Assembly: GCA_031425525.1 (NCBI GenBank)
Contig: JANPJM010000010.1
Location: 11,019-75,018, forward strand
DNA: 64,000 bases
Reading direction: 5' to 3'
Source: JANNMJ01 sp031425525
GTDB taxonomy: Bacteria > Bacteroidota > Bacteroidia > Cytophagales > Hymenobacteraceae
Part shown: one piece after another, positions 32,927-42,415 of the stretch
How the letters are laid out: each line of letters opens with the position of its first letter
How positions within the stretch are numbered: the stretch's first letter is position 1
Position numbers and translations under genes: made by a program
Notes under the pieces: model-generated
The model's database searches: none
What the model saw: only the letters and a program-made list of their open reading frames with translations
Told to the model about the DNA's origin: nothing

Positions 32927-33880
32927 CTATCTGAATTTGGGGCTTTTGGTATCCGGAATCAGGATGTACGACAAGTGGAACCCTGAAACGATGTACCAGT
33001 CATCTTCATTGTTCGTGCCACGCTGCGATCCTTTTAAGCCATAAGAGCCTGAGAACTTGGTAAAGTTCGGGTTGCCTGGTTCATTGAACGATTGATCGCT
33101 GCGATCTGCAAAGATTTTAGCCTGAGGTGACAAATCAGCCGGATCGGCGTAGTTACCGCTCACGTCGTCTAGGTAGTCGGTAAAGGTTTTGCGCCAACCG
33201 ATTTCATAGCCAATGTTGAACTGCCGGCTCAACTTGTAATTGACACCGAGTCCGAAGGGAATCGATATCTGCACCCGGCTGTAAGGCTTTTCATAACCTT
33301 TTGCGGCCCGATCTTGAGCTTTCTGGCCTTCCGTACCAAGTTCTTGCAGCGCTACCCAGTCTCCATTGGCAGCTTCGCCTTTAGGATTGTGGTAAAAGCC
33401 TGCTACCCCAAGGAAGATGTACGGCGAGAAATCGCGGCGCTTCAAATATGTGCCGCGGTTTTCAATAAGGTCGATCACGGCAACCGTCGAAAGCTCCACC
33501 ACATCGCTGCGGAAGCTCAAGTTGCGGTTGTAACGGTAGATGGCTTCATTGTCTTCCTTATCGGCAGATTTTTGGTCATCGCCGGTGAGGCGGCCGTAGC
33601 TCAACGCCGCACGGCCCGAGATACGAGGGGCAAAACGATGCATAAGCGACACGCCCAAGTTGGGGCGTGTGGCACCAAAGCGAAAGCTGGTAAAAGCAGT
33701 CTTCGGCACGAGATCGCCAAAGTAATTCATCGCGTTCAGGTGAACGGAGACGGTGTTGTACAGCTTGGATTGACGGGCTACGCTAGGCATCATCTGCGCC
33801 GATGCCGTCAATGAGAAGAAGGTGCTTCCGGCAACCAGCAGGCCTGCCAAAAGTCGGGGGGGGGACGTACGCGTACTCAT
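32927..33880 (-). CDS. DUF6089-like outer-membrane beta-barrel protein, 317 aa
   Basis: Signal peptide (LLAGLLVAGSTFFSLTASAQ) and a barrel with LNAMNYFGDLVPKTAFTSFR, YIFLGVAGFYHNPKG and a conserved GWRKTFTDYLDDV turn. About two thirds of the positions I compared by eye are identical to the next gene (34031-34945), so the two are products of a tandem duplication. Between them lie 150 bases with a small inverted repeat but no gene. Confidence 0.8.
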   Translation of the reverse strand: MSTRTSPPRLLAGLLVAGSTFFSLTASAQMMPSVARQSKLYNTVSVHLNAMNYFGDLVPKTAFTSFRFGATRPNLGVSLMHRFAPRISGRAALSYGRLTGDDQKSADKEDNEAIYRYNRNLSFRSDVVELSTVAVIDLIENRGTYLKRRDFSPYIFLGVAGFYHNPKGEAANGDWVALQELGTEGQKAQDRAAKGYEKPYSRVQISIPFGLGVNYKLSRQFNIGYEIGWRKTFTDYLDDVSGNYADPADLSPQAKIFADRSDQSFNEPGNPNFTKFSGSYGLKGSQRGTNNEDDWYIVSGFHLSYILIPDTKSPKFR

Positions 33881-34030
33881 CAGGTTGTGGGCAAATTGTT
33901 ATCGGTTAGTGCTGCTTGCTCTTGTAAGGAAGGTAGAGGTGGATGAACAGATGCTAGTGTGCATCTGAGAGAGAAAGTACCTAACAAGGTCAGATGAGAT
34001 CAGGATAGGTAGGCAGGAATTCCGTTGTGT

Positions 34031-34945
34031 TTAGCGGAATTTAGGGCTTTTCTGCTTAGGAGTAAGGATGTAGGAGAAGTTGAACCCTGATACGATGTAC
34101 CAGTCGGCTTCGTTGTCGGTACCGCGTTTTTGTGTGGCCTCTCCATAACCACTGTACTTTGCCTTATCAGCAGCGGAAACACCTATGAGTGCTTCAGCAC
34201 TACGGTCGGCAAGCGCGATTGCCTGTGCCGAGGGCAAGTTCGCATCTCCCGCATAGGTTGTACTCACATCATCGATATAGTCGGTGAAGGTTTTGCGCCA
34301 GCCGATTTCAAAACCGATATCGTACTGCCGATCTAGTTTGTAGCGAATACCTGCCCCAAAAGGAACGGCGAATTGAAAGCGGCTATAGGGAGAGCGGCCT
34401 AAGTACCCTTTTTGCTGACCCTCTGTACCTAATGGCTGAAGCGAAACGTACTCACCGTTAAGCTCAGCTTTGGGGTTGTGATAAAAAGCCGCAATACCGC
34501 CGAAAACATAAGGGGCAAACTCGCGACGCTTCAAATACGTACCACGATTCTCGAAAAGATCGATAATGGCTACGCCGGATACTTCGACGATGTCATTCCG
34601 GAAGCTCAGGTTACGGTAGTAGCGGTATGCAGCATCGTTATCGGCCTTATCGGCTGAAAGATTGTCAGCTCCCGAAATACGGCCATAGCTGAGTGCGCCA
34701 CGGCCCGACAAACGCGGCGAGAAACGATGCATATAACTGAACCCCAAGTTAGGACGCGTAGCCCCAAAGCGCAAGCTGGTGAAGCTGGTCTTCGGCACGA
34801 GATCGCCGAAATAGTTCATCGCGTTTAGATGAACGGAGACTGTATTGTACAGCTTTCGTCGATTAAACTGCTGTGCAGTTGCCGTCGAAGCCATTAAAAA
34901 AGAGAGTGTTAGCGCCAGAAAGGCAAGGGTATGCAACTTCTTCAT
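34031..34945 (-). CDS. DUF6089-like outer-membrane beta-barrel protein, 304 aa
   Basis: The ATG at 34945 gives a clear signal peptide (MKKLHTLAFLALTLSFLMAS). The barrel shares LNAMNYFGDLVPKTSFTSLR and GWRKTFTDYIDDVS with its neighbour. It is the first of three barrels read towards uppS and is preceded by a -7 box (35019-35026), giving a leader of about 65 bases. In-frame codons upstream of 34945 are not family-like. Confidence 0.8.
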   Translation of the reverse strand: MKKLHTLAFLALTLSFLMASTATAQQFNRRKLYNTVSVHLNAMNYFGDLVPKTSFTSLRFGATRPNLGFSYMHRFSPRLSGRGALSYGRISGADNLSADKADNDAAYRYYRNLSFRNDIVEVSGVAIIDLFENRGTYLKRREFAPYVFGGIAAFYHNPKAELNGEYVSLQPLGTEGQQKGYLGRSPYSRFQFAVPFGAGIRYKLDRQYDIGFEIGWRKTFTDYIDDVSTTYAGDANLPSAQAIALADRSAEALIGVSAADKAKYSGYGEATQKRGTDNEADWYIVSGFNFSYILTPKQKSPKFR

Positions 34946-35018
34946 ACGACGAGCAATAGTGCAGGATTCGGCGAAAGTCGGCCACCGCAGCGACAAGGGA
35001 GCCGCGCGTTAGTTTCGG

Positions 35019-35026
35019 CAAACATA
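35019..35026 (-). promoter_or_regulatory. Bacteroidota -7 box (TATGTTTG)
   Basis: TAnnTTTG on the minus strand between nadK and the first DUF6089-like gene. Confidence 0.5.
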
Positions 35027-35076
35027 CTACTAATTCCCGACTTTACAACCATTACGGGAGCGTAACCTCTGCTTTT

Positions 35077-35976
35077 CTATCGGTCGTTTGCCGCCGGATT
35101 GCGCTCGTCAAGGCCCCAATTGAGTTTCGTGCGCAGGGTACTCAGAAAATTAGCCTGATGCACTTTCACGAGCCGGGCCGCGAATCGCTCGCGGCTCACG
35201 GCGAGCTGGATAGAGGCATCAACGGGCTGAGAACGCGAGTCGAGGGAAATCAGAAAGTTGTTGGCGCGTCCTTCGATCTCAAAAGAAATGACGCTGCGGT
35301 CGGGGACGATGAGGGGCCGCACGTTGAGATTGTGCGGGCAGACCGGCGCAATAACGAAGTTGGTGGTGTGCGGCAGTAAAACCGGACCACCGCACGAAAG
35401 CGAGTAGCCGGTGGAGCCGGTTGGGGTGGAGACGATCAGCCCATCGGCCCAATAGGAGTTTAAGAACTCGCCGTCAATGTAAGTGTGTACGACAATCATC
35501 GCCGAAGAGTCGCGCTTTAGAATGGAGAACTCGTTGAGACCGAACGCAATGCCATCAAAAACTGCTTGGTCTGACTCGACCCGAATCAAGGAGCGGTCGT
35601 CGAGAGTATAGTGGCCGCGCACGAGGGCATCAACGGCGTCGGCGACGCGTTCTTGCGGTACGGTGGCCAGAAAACCGAGGCGCCCCATATTGATGCCCAG
35701 AATTGGAATCTGAAGGGCGCCAACGTAGGTAACGGCCTCTAGGAGCGTGCCATCGCCGCCGAGACTAAGGACGAACTGCGTACCGGCAAGTGAATTTTCG
35801 CGCTCAAAGTAGGTGGTGTTGGCGGGCAGCATCACGCCCATCATCAGCAGTTCGCGGAAGACGCTACCAAGTATCCGCACGCCGGCGCCGTGCGCGCCAA
35901 GCGTGTCGAAAAGCGTTTGCAGATGGGGCCGCATCGGCTCAGTCGGGAGCTTGCCGATGATGGCTATCTGAAGCAT
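35077..35976 (-). CDS. nadK: NAD kinase
   Basis: 299 residues; phosphorylates NAD to NADP using ATP or polyphosphate in the cytoplasm. The GGDGT motif is intact (LSLGGDGTLLEAV), as are GINMGRLGFLATV, LNEFSILKRDSSAM and TGSTGYSLSCGG. The ATG at 35976 begins MLQIAIIGKLPTE, the usual N-terminal strand. It lies in the conserved Bacteroidota order CBS protein, nadK, DUF6089, uppS, bamA. Confidence 0.95.
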   Translation of the reverse strand: MLQIAIIGKLPTEPMRPHLQTLFDTLGAHGAGVRILGSVFRELLMMGVMLPANTTYFERENSLAGTQFVLSLGGDGTLLEAVTYVGALQIPILGINMGRLGFLATVPQERVADAVDALVRGHYTLDDRSLIRVESDQAVFDGIAFGLNEFSILKRDSSAMIVVHTYIDGEFLNSYWADGLIVSTPTGSTGYSLSCGGPVLLPHTTNFVIAPVCPHNLNVRPLIVPDRSVISFEIEGRANNFLISLDSRSQPVDASIQLAVSRERFAARLVKVHQANFLSTLRTKLNWGLDERNPAANDR

Positions 35977-36133
35977 TGCTTGGGAAGTAGTAGATGGGCG
36001 GTGAGGGGTATGTGTGCCAGTAGTGAGTGGTAGCACGCGCTTAGGAGCGGCAAATTACGTCGTGGTAAGCGCCCCGAAATAGTGGCCGGCAATTGCTCCA
36101 GCTTCCGGACGGCAACCCATGTTACCGTCGGCC

Positions 36134-37624
36134 TTAGATTGGAAAGCCGGTGCTGATGACGAAGCTGGTTTGTCGCCGATGATTAAGCGCGACTTCGAAA
36201 ACGATGACGCGGTCGTAATAGGTAACGAGGTGTAAACCAGCGCCGATTGCGCTAAGTGCGCGGTTACTGAGCGGATTGGTGAGGGCCAGGCCGCTATCAT
36301 CGCGCACGTAACCGGCATCAGCGAACAAGCTGGCGTATGCGGCAAGCGGAATATCACCAAACCGTGAACCACCGCGAACCGGCAGCGGCAACCGGGCCAC
36401 ATCGAAGAGGCGGCGGGTAAGCCCTTGCCGCAGCACGAGATAGTGCTGGCCATTCATGACGTAAAGGTCGTAGCCGCGCACGGTAGCGCGGTAGCCCAAC
36501 GCCAGATTATCGGCAAAGCCGACGGTTTGGGTAAGCCGCAACTGCCCCCGCACGTTGGCCGCATAAAAAAACTGGCGGCCGACGGGGCGGTACCAGCGGT
36601 ACGTTGCCTGCGCCAGCGCCGTAAGCTGCGGGGCGCCTGCCAAGCCCACGCGGGGCGCCAAGCCGAGATCGAGGGCCGAGCCGGCAGTTGGGTAGGCGAA
36701 GGCGTTGGTGTGGTTACGGATGTAATGAAAATCGCCTTCGAGCCACGAGCGCCACCGTAGGCCGCCAGGCAAACCGAAGTAACGCGGCTGACGCAGGAGG
36801 ACCGAATCGGTCACGCGTTCGTAGGTGTAGCGCACGCCAAGGCGGAGTTGCCGTTCGACGGTAAAGCGCTTCAGGAGCGCCGCCGCCACGTACCACCGCC
36901 GAATGGGGAAGGCGTCGGGGCTGCGCAGGGTCAGTAGTTGGTCGTTGGCGACCGTGTAATCGAGGCTGTGGCTTTGGTAGAGCGAGGCCGCCACTTGCAG
37001 CCCTACCCCATGGCGGCGACTGAGGGCGTACGGCAGCGTGTAAAACAGCTCGTATTTGCGGTTGAAACCATGTTGGAGGTTGATGACGACTTGCTCGTTT
37101 CGCCCGCGAAAGTTTTGCTGCACGAGGTGCAAACCGTAATCGACGCGCCGAAAATCGCGTTTGGCGAGCCACGCGCGCGGGTTGCGGTCGGCGAGGGAGA
37201 AGATGGGCGACGGAAACAGATACCACCGCTCGCGCAGGGTAAACACGAGCAGCAAACGGCCTTCTCGGCAAATGGCGTGGCCCACGACCGCGTGAAAAAG
37301 CTGGAGATTGTACAGCCGCCGTCGGTTGCGCTCCAGCACGGGGCGGAGGTCGGCGAGGGCGAGGCTATCGCCTTCCTGAAAATCCAGTTCGGCGCGCAGA
37401 ATACGTTCGCGGGTGCGGGCGTTGCCAAGAAATAGAATTTGACCGACCACAGCCGTACGCCGGATCGGGGCGCACGGAGGCGCGATGACGACGAGCGAAT
37501 CGGTGGCGTCGCCGGGCAGTGCCACGGCCGGCGGAACATCAGATTGCGCGCGGACTACCGTGCCGCCCCCGCCCAGCCACAATCCGCCGATAAGCACCGC
37601 GCTGCCGAGTAGCCGCCAATACAT
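36134..37624 (-). CDS. BamA/TamA-family outer-membrane protein
   Basis: 496 residues. A signal peptide (LLGSAVLIGGLWLGGGGTVV) leads to one POTRA-like domain (VGQILFLGNARTRERILRAE) and a C-terminal barrel rich in Arg/Tyr strands, ending in VISTGFPI. It is shorter than BamA and has fewer POTRA domains, so it is a TamA- or patatin-barrel-like relative; function unknown. The ATG overlaps the stop of the CBS gene by one base (TGATG). Confidence 0.75.
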   Translation of the reverse strand: MYWRLLGSAVLIGGLWLGGGGTVVRAQSDVPPAVALPGDATDSLVVIAPPCAPIRRTAVVGQILFLGNARTRERILRAELDFQEGDSLALADLRPVLERNRRRLYNLQLFHAVVGHAICREGRLLLVFTLRERWYLFPSPIFSLADRNPRAWLAKRDFRRVDYGLHLVQQNFRGRNEQVVINLQHGFNRKYELFYTLPYALSRRHGVGLQVAASLYQSHSLDYTVANDQLLTLRSPDAFPIRRWYVAAALLKRFTVERQLRLGVRYTYERVTDSVLLRQPRYFGLPGGLRWRSWLEGDFHYIRNHTNAFAYPTAGSALDLGLAPRVGLAGAPQLTALAQATYRWYRPVGRQFFYAANVRGQLRLTQTVGFADNLALGYRATVRGYDLYVMNGQHYLVLRQGLTRRLFDVARLPLPVRGGSRFGDIPLAAYASLFADAGYVRDDSGLALTNPLSNRALSAIGAGLHLVTYYDRVIVFEVALNHRRQTSFVISTGFPI

Positions 37625-38298
37625 CAGACGCTCAAATAGCGCAGGAGCGAATCGAGGCGGTCGTTTTCCTCGGTAGGCTCCAGGGTGGCGCGGTCTTGAA
37701 ACTGGGCCGAAACGTAAAAGCCGAACCGCTCGAGGGTGGCGACGATGCGGTTGATGTCGCTGGTATTGAGCCGAAGTGTGAGCTTGAGCCGCAAGGGGTC
37801 GGTTTCGTCGGGAACGGCGTAGGCCGACAGGATTTTAGCGTGTTCTTCTTCGACGTAACGGCTGATTTGGGTGAGCGAATAATCGCGCTCCAGCATCGTG
37901 AGCACCAGAATGGCGCCTTCGCCGCGCATCGCCGACATCTGCCCGAAGGCGGCAATCGCATCATTGACCGTGATGACGCCCACGTATTCGCGCTGGGCCG
38001 TGAGTACCGGCACCACCGATGTCCGATGGCGCACGGCGGCTTCCATGACGTGGTAAAAATGCTGATGCGCGAACACGAAAGCGTCGGCGTCGGGTAGCGT
38101 ACCGAGGTCGAGCAGCGACGTGGTAGGGTCGAGGTCGTCGGCGAGTCGGTCTTCGTGAATCAGCCCCAAAAACTCGCGCCGGTTCACGACGGGCAATTGG
38201 CTGACGCGCAACTGCTCGAACCACCGCGCCGCTTTCGCGACGGGGTCGGCGGGCCGCAGGGGCGGAATTTTTTGGTTGAGGAGTTCTTCGGCGAGCAT
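37624..38298 (-). CDS. CBS-domain protein
   Basis: 224 residues with two CBS motifs (PVAKAARWFEQLRVSQLPVV and HVMEAAVRHRTSVVPVLTAQ) and a C-terminal ACT-like region (LRLKLTLRLNTSDINRIVAT). CBS pairs bind adenine nucleotides and regulate partners; no fused effector is seen here. The stop overlaps the next gene. CBS-domain proteins of this layout typically precede nadK in Bacteroidota. Confidence 0.8.
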   Translation of the reverse strand: MLAEELLNQKIPPLRPADPVAKAARWFEQLRVSQLPVVNRREFLGLIHEDRLADDLDPTTSLLDLGTLPDADAFVFAHQHFYHVMEAAVRHRTSVVPVLTAQREYVGVITVNDAIAAFGQMSAMRGEGAILVLTMLERDYSLTQISRYVEEEHAKILSAYAVPDETDPLRLKLTLRLNTSDINRIVATLERFGFYVSAQFQDRATLEPTEENDRLDSLLRYLSV

Positions 38299-38451
38299 TG
38301 GCGTAGCGCGGGTTCAACAAACATCACGCCCGGCGGGGTGTTCGGCCAAATCGGCGGATGAGTTTTGGGTGTACGCACTATCTTGCTTCGCGCCTGATGG
38401 TCGGGCGCCGGCAATGCCCGCAACGCACGTTTTTGTCGGCCCCGTGACTAG

Positions 38452-39341
38452 CCCGTTGTTCCACCCAACTCTTCTGCTGCCGCCGGCCCGGCTTCGGCCG
38501 CAGGGGGCGGCGACTGCGGCGAGTGCGTATCGTGTGGCGCACACCGCACGGGGCCATTCTGCCAACAGTGCGGCGAAAAGCGCCTCGACCGCCACGATTA
38601 CGCTCTCGGGCACTTTCTGGAGCGTACCGTCGATGCGTTTACGCACTTCGATTTCAAGGTGCCGCGCGCCCTCTGGAGCCTACTGCGCCGCCCCGGCCGC
38701 ATGACGGTGGAGGTACTCGCCGGGCGGCGGGTGGGTTGGGCAAAGCCGGTGCAGGTATTCCTGATTGCCAACCTGGTTTATTATCTGATCGCGACGAAGC
38801 TACAATTAAGTACGTTTGAGACGCCGCTAAAATATCAGCAGTTGGGTAGCCTCCACGGCGATTTAGCCCATAGTTGGAGCGCCGCCAAAGCCACCCGGCT
38901 AGGGTTGAGCGATGACGAATACGCCGCCCGATTCGATGCCTTGGCGCACACACTGGCCAAAACGCTGGTGCTGTTTTTCGTGCCCGTGCTGGCGCTGGCG
39001 TTTGGGGTAATGGCACGACGGGCACACCGCTACGCCCTCGAACACGTAACCGTAGGAACGCATTTTATGAGTCTGGTGCTGCTCATAATCCCCCTACCCT
39101 ACCCGCTGGTGTGGGGGTTGTACCAGCCAGGGCTGACCGACCAAGCCGATACAGATGCCGTCTGGACGCTGATATCGGCGCTGATAATCGGCTTTTACGC
39201 GTGGTGGTTTATGCGGCGGATATACGCCTCATCGCGCGTAATGGCCGTTTTGCAAGCCGTGGGTATCACCTTCGTTTTTTTTCGACCCTGATGCTGCTCT
39301 ACCAGCCGCTTCTCTTCTTCATCATTCACGCGCTGCTCTGA
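38452..39341 (+). pseudogene. DUF3667-like zinc-ribbon membrane protein, apparently broken
   Basis: Reading from 38521, the frame encodes a zinc ribbon (ECVSCG...FCQQCGEKR) and then membrane helices around 38740 and 39050-39200, the DUF3667 layout. Two defects are visible. No ATG, GTG or TTG lies between the upstream TAG (38449-38451) and the ribbon; the first usable start is a GTG at 38659, which drops the ribbon. At the other end, a T8 run (39275-39282) puts the frame into an early stop at 39291; one more T would restore TLMLLYQPLLFFIIHALL up to 39341. Either the gene is decaying, phase-variable, or the sequence has homopolymer errors. Confidence 0.6.
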
Positions 39342-39375
39342 GCTTCCACAACCAGCCGAAGCGGTGCCGTTAGCA

Positions 39376-40155
39376 TCAGACCGGCACTTCCACGGATTCA
39401 GCCGCCAACCACGCGCGCACCAATTGGTTGAAACGCGCGGGGTGTTCCATCATCGGGGCGTGGCCGCAATGGTCGATGAAGTGGAGGTCGGCGTGCGGGA
39501 GTAGGCGCGCGAATTCGTGCGCCACGCGCGGCGGCGTAATGGTATCGTTGAGGCCCCAAACCAGCAGCACGGGCTGCGTGATGCGGCTGATTTCTTTGCT
39601 GAGGTTATGGCGTTGCGCCGATTTGGCAATCGCGATGATGCGCAGGCATTTTAGGTTCGAATTGACGATTTCGAACACTTCATCGATGAGCGCGGGGGTG
39701 GCGGTAGCGGGTTCGTAGAAGGTGTAGGCCACTTTTTCGGCCACGAACTGGTAATTGCCGCGCTTCGGGAACGAGCCGCCCATTCCGTCTTCGAACAACC
39801 CGCTCGACCCGGTGAGTACCATTCGGCGGACGTGCGCCGGGTGGTGCAGCGCGTACACCAACCCCACGTGCCCACCGAGCGAGTTGCCGAGCAGCGTAAC
39901 GGGTACGGCATCGAGGCCGGTGGCGACCACAAAATCACGCACATATTCCATCAGGCCAGGCACGCCGGCATCGCGGAGAGGCATCTCATAAATCGGTAGC
40001 AGCGGGATGATGACGCGGTAATCGCGCCGAAACTCCTCGATTACGCCCGCCCAGTTGGACAGCGCCCCAAACAGCCCGTGCAGCAGCAGCAGCACCTCGC
40101 CACTACCCTCATCGAGGTATCGAAATTTGCCGTGCTGCCGAATCGGATAGTCCAT
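39376..40155 (-). CDS. Alpha/beta-hydrolase
   Basis: 259 residues. The nucleophile elbow is GNSLGGH, the acid lies in GLNDTITPP, and the His is in DHCGHAPMMEHP; the oxyanion region is LLLHGLFGALSNW. Resembles 2-hydroxy-muconic-semialdehyde hydrolase/MenH-like esterases, but the substrate cannot be read from sequence. The ATG at 40155 removes a low-complexity extension. It follows the pabA/trpG-like gene by 16 bases. Confidence 0.85.
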   Translation of the reverse strand: MDYPIRQHGKFRYLDEGSGEVLLLLHGLFGALSNWAGVIEEFRRDYRVIIPLLPIYEMPLRDAGVPGLMEYVRDFVVATGLDAVPVTLLGNSLGGHVGLVYALHHPAHVRRMVLTGSSGLFEDGMGGSFPKRGNYQFVAEKVAYTFYEPATATPALIDEVFEIVNSNLKCLRIIAIAKSAQRHNLSKEISRITQPVLLVWGLNDTITPPRVAHEFARLLPHADLHFIDHCGHAPMMEHPARFNQLVRAWLAAESVEVPV

Positions 40156-40171
40156 AAGCGGAGACGCGAGG

Positions 40172-40837
40172 TTAGGCGCGCAGCCCGGCGGCAGCAATTT
40201 TGCCGCCGCCGGTTGAAGCAAACATACACGCCCGCGCCCAATTATCGAGCATCGCGAGGCCGTGCGCGGTCAGTACGGCTTCCGGATGAAACTGCACACC
40301 GCTCAGGTTGAGGCCCGGAACGTAGCCCGCCATCAGCTCGGCAACTGGAGTTGAAGCGGCTGATGATGAGGTATCGGCCAGTACGCCGGCACCGGCCACG
40401 GTAGCCAATGGCACCAGCCCGGAACCCGCCGCATCGAGCACCAACGAATGGTACCGCGTGACGGAAAACCGGCGCGGCAAACCATCAAATAACGGCCCAT
40501 CGGCCACCACATCAATCTCGGAAAGCATGCCGTGCATCGGGCGGTGGGCCAGGCCGAGGCGCGCGCCCATCAACTCGCCGATGGCCTGAAAACCCAGGCA
40601 AATGCCCAACACGGGCACTCGGCCCGCCCACCGCTCCAGGGTAGGCATCAGGGCGCCCGCGCGGGCCGGCGTGCCCGGCCCCGGCGACAGCACCAACGCC
40701 CCAAAAGGCACCCGCTCGACCTCGCGTCGCGCGGCATCGTTCGGCACCACACGCACCGTCAGCCCAAGCTGCCCAAAATAATCGAGCAGGTTGTAGGTGA
40801 AGGAATCGTAGTTGTCGAACAGCAGCAGGTCGGTCAC
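40172..40837 (-). CDS. pabA: Anthranilate/aminodeoxychorismate synthase glutaminase (component II)
   Basis: 221 residues. Class I glutamine amidotransferase with nucleophile Cys in GICLGFQAIG and His/Glu in GVQFHPEAV. LLLFDNYDSFTYNLLDYFGQ is diagnostic for TrpG/PabA. It delivers ammonia to chorismate for tryptophan or folate synthesis; with no trp or pab partner nearby the choice of symbol is open (trpG is possible). The GTG at 40837 is the preferred start, since further upstream in-frame codons come from a simple repeat. Confidence 0.85.
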   Translation of the reverse strand: MTDLLLFDNYDSFTYNLLDYFGQLGLTVRVVPNDAARREVERVPFGALVLSPGPGTPARAGALMPTLERWAGRVPVLGICLGFQAIGELMGARLGLAHRPMHGMLSEIDVVADGPLFDGLPRRFSVTRYHSLVLDAAGSGLVPLATVAGAGVLADTSSSAASTPVAELMAGYVPGLNLSGVQFHPEAVLTAHGLAMLDNWARACMFASTGGGKIAAAGLRA

Positions 40838-40840
40838 GGG

Positions 40841-40906
40841 GAGTGTCGAGTGTCGAGTGTCGAGTTTCGAGTTTTCACCTGACTCGAAACTCAAAACTCG
40901 AAACTT
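40841..40906. repeat. gagtgtcg/gagtttcg simple repeat upstream of pabA
   Basis: GAGTGTC units three times, then GAGTTTCGAGTTTTC, a short linker, and GACTCGAAACTCAAAACTCG in inverse orientation, so it forms an imperfect palindrome of about 60 bases filling the spacer between yqeY and pabA. The same units occur at the second ompH start and inside the ABC exporter gene. Confidence 0.75.
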
Positions 40907-41374
40907 TTAAAAGTCGGTGTTGCTCAGCAGAGCGTTTACGGCGGCGGAAATCGCGCGACCGTCGGCCTGGCCGCTCAACTCGCGGGCGGCGACGCCCATG
41001 ACTTTGCCCAAATCGGAGGGGCCGTGGGCGCCGACGCGCTGAATGATTTCGGCGAGCTTCGTGCGGAGCGTGCCTTCGTCCATCTGCGCAGGCAAAAATT
41101 CTTCGATGACGGCCAACTCGGCCAATTCCTGCGCTTCCAGTTCGGAGCGGAATTGCTCTTTGAAAATGGCGGCCGATTCGCGGCGCTGCTTGGCAGCCTT
41201 GTTGAGCAGTTTCAACTCCGAATCACGAGTGAGGATGCCGTCTTCGGCGGCTCCCTTTTCGGTTTCCGCGAGCAAAATCTGTGATTTGATGGCGCGCAAG
41301 GCGGTCAGGCGCACTTTGTCCTGGGCGCGCATGGCGTCCTTGATGGCGTTGTCGATGTCGGTTTTGAGTGGCAT
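40907..41374 (-). CDS. yqeY: GatB/YqeY-domain protein
   Basis: 155 residues. Helical N-terminal part (DIDNAIKDAMRAQDKVRLTA) and the C-terminal GatB/YqeY tRNA-binding tail (HGPSDLGKVMGVAARELSGQ). YqeY proteins resemble the tail of the amidotransferase GatB; their role is unclear. The ATG at 41374 begins MPLKTDIDNA. Read towards pabA with a repeat in between. Confidence 0.85.
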   Translation of the reverse strand: MPLKTDIDNAIKDAMRAQDKVRLTALRAIKSQILLAETEKGAAEDGILTRDSELKLLNKAAKQRRESAAIFKEQFRSELEAQELAELAVIEEFLPAQMDEGTLRTKLAEIIQRVGAHGPSDLGKVMGVAARELSGQADGRAISAAVNALLSNTDF

Positions 41375-41494
41375 TGGAGGGTTTTTTTGATTTTCGATGG
41401 AGCGATTGCGTGATGGGCACACGGCCCGGCTGCGGCTATGGCGCGGCGCGCTTTACGTCAGTTGCGCAAAGTACGGCTGACCGCGCCGGACGGC

Positions 41495-41502
41495 TACTTT
41501 TG
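41495..41502 (+). promoter_or_regulatory. Bacteroidota -7 box (TACTTTTG) before pdxJ
   Basis: TAnnTTTG on the plus strand, 99 bases before the pdxJ ATG. The leader contains cagatt-rich simple sequence (about 41508-41545; GCAGATTGACGTAGATT), another low-complexity family. Confidence 0.5.
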
Positions 41503-41601
41503 ACCGCAGATTGACGTAGATTCGACAGATTAAACAGATTGCCGAACGGACGAGAATCGACTGGCAGCCAATCATTCAACCACAAATCAAGACAACCGCA
41601 C

Positions 41602-42324
41602 ATGCCGCCCAAGCTCAGCGTCAACATCAACAAAATCGCCACGTTGCGTAATGCGCGCGGCCACAACCGCCCTGATGTGCTGCAAGTGGCGCGCGATTGC
41701 GAGCGGTTCGGCGCCGAGAGCATCACCGTTCACCCGCGCCCCGATGAGCGCCACATTCGCTACCAGGATGTGCGCGACCTGACGCCCCTCGTCACCACGG
41801 AATTCAATATCGAAGGCAATCCGACGCCCGATTTCATCGAGTTAGTACTCGCCGCGCGGCCTGCGCAAGTAACGCTCGTGCCCGACGCCCCCGACGCCAT
41901 CACGAGCAACGCCGGGTGGGATTCTGTCCGGCACGCCGATTTTTTGCGCGGCGTCATTGGGCAATTCCGCGCGGCGGGCATCCGCACCAGCATTTTCGTC
42001 GATCCCGACCCGGTGCAGATTCGGGCCGCCGCCGCCACCGGCACCCATCGGGTCGAACTATACACCGAATCCTACGCCAAAGGCTACGCCACCGACCGCG
42101 CCGCCGCTATCGCGCCGTTTGTGCGGGCCGCCGAAGCTGCCGCCGAAGCGGGCCTCGGACTGAATGCCGGGCACGATTTAGATCTCGAAAATTTGGGGTT
42201 TTTCGCCTCTTCTCTCCCTAGCCTACTGGAGGTAAGCATTGGGCACGCGCTCGTGTGCGACGCGCTGTATTTGGGGCTGGAGAACACGATTCAGCTTTAC
42301 CGAAGAGCGCTGCGGGGCAAGTGA
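41602..42324 (+). CDS. pdxJ: Pyridoxine 5'-phosphate synthase
   Basis: 240 residues. Condenses 1-deoxy-xylulose-5-phosphate with 3-amino-2-oxopropyl phosphate in vitamin B6 synthesis. TIM-barrel signatures: KLSVNINKIATLRNARGHNR, TVHPRPDERHIRYQDV, FNIEGNPTPDFIEL, LNAGHDLDLENLGFF and the C-terminal SIGHALVCDALY. The ATG at 41602 begins MPPKLSV, the usual N-terminus. A palindromic repeat follows. Confidence 0.95.
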   Translation: MPPKLSVNINKIATLRNARGHNRPDVLQVARDCERFGAESITVHPRPDERHIRYQDVRDLTPLVTTEFNIEGNPTPDFIELVLAARPAQVTLVPDAPDAITSNAGWDSVRHADFLRGVIGQFRAAGIRTSIFVDPDPVQIRAAAATGTHRVELYTESYAKGYATDRAAAIAPFVRAAEAAAEAGLGLNAGHDLDLENLGFFASSLPSLLEVSIGHALVCDALYLGLENTIQLYRRALRGK

Positions 42325-42335
42325 ACGGACCGCCC

Positions 42336-42398
42336 AGCTCCTGCTTGGCGCCGCGCGCCGCCGAGCGTCAGTCGCCAAGCAGGAGCTTGGCGTTACGT
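42336..42398. repeat. Palindromic dispersed repeat, copy 1
   Basis: AGCTCCTGCTTGGCG (42336-42350) and CGCCAAGCAGGAGCT (42373-42387) are perfect inverted arms. Positions 42358-42398 are a perfect 41-base reverse complement of 56291-56331. It lies between pdxJ and selU. Confidence 0.75.
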
Positions 42399-42415
42399 GT
42401 CGTTGATTTTATTCT

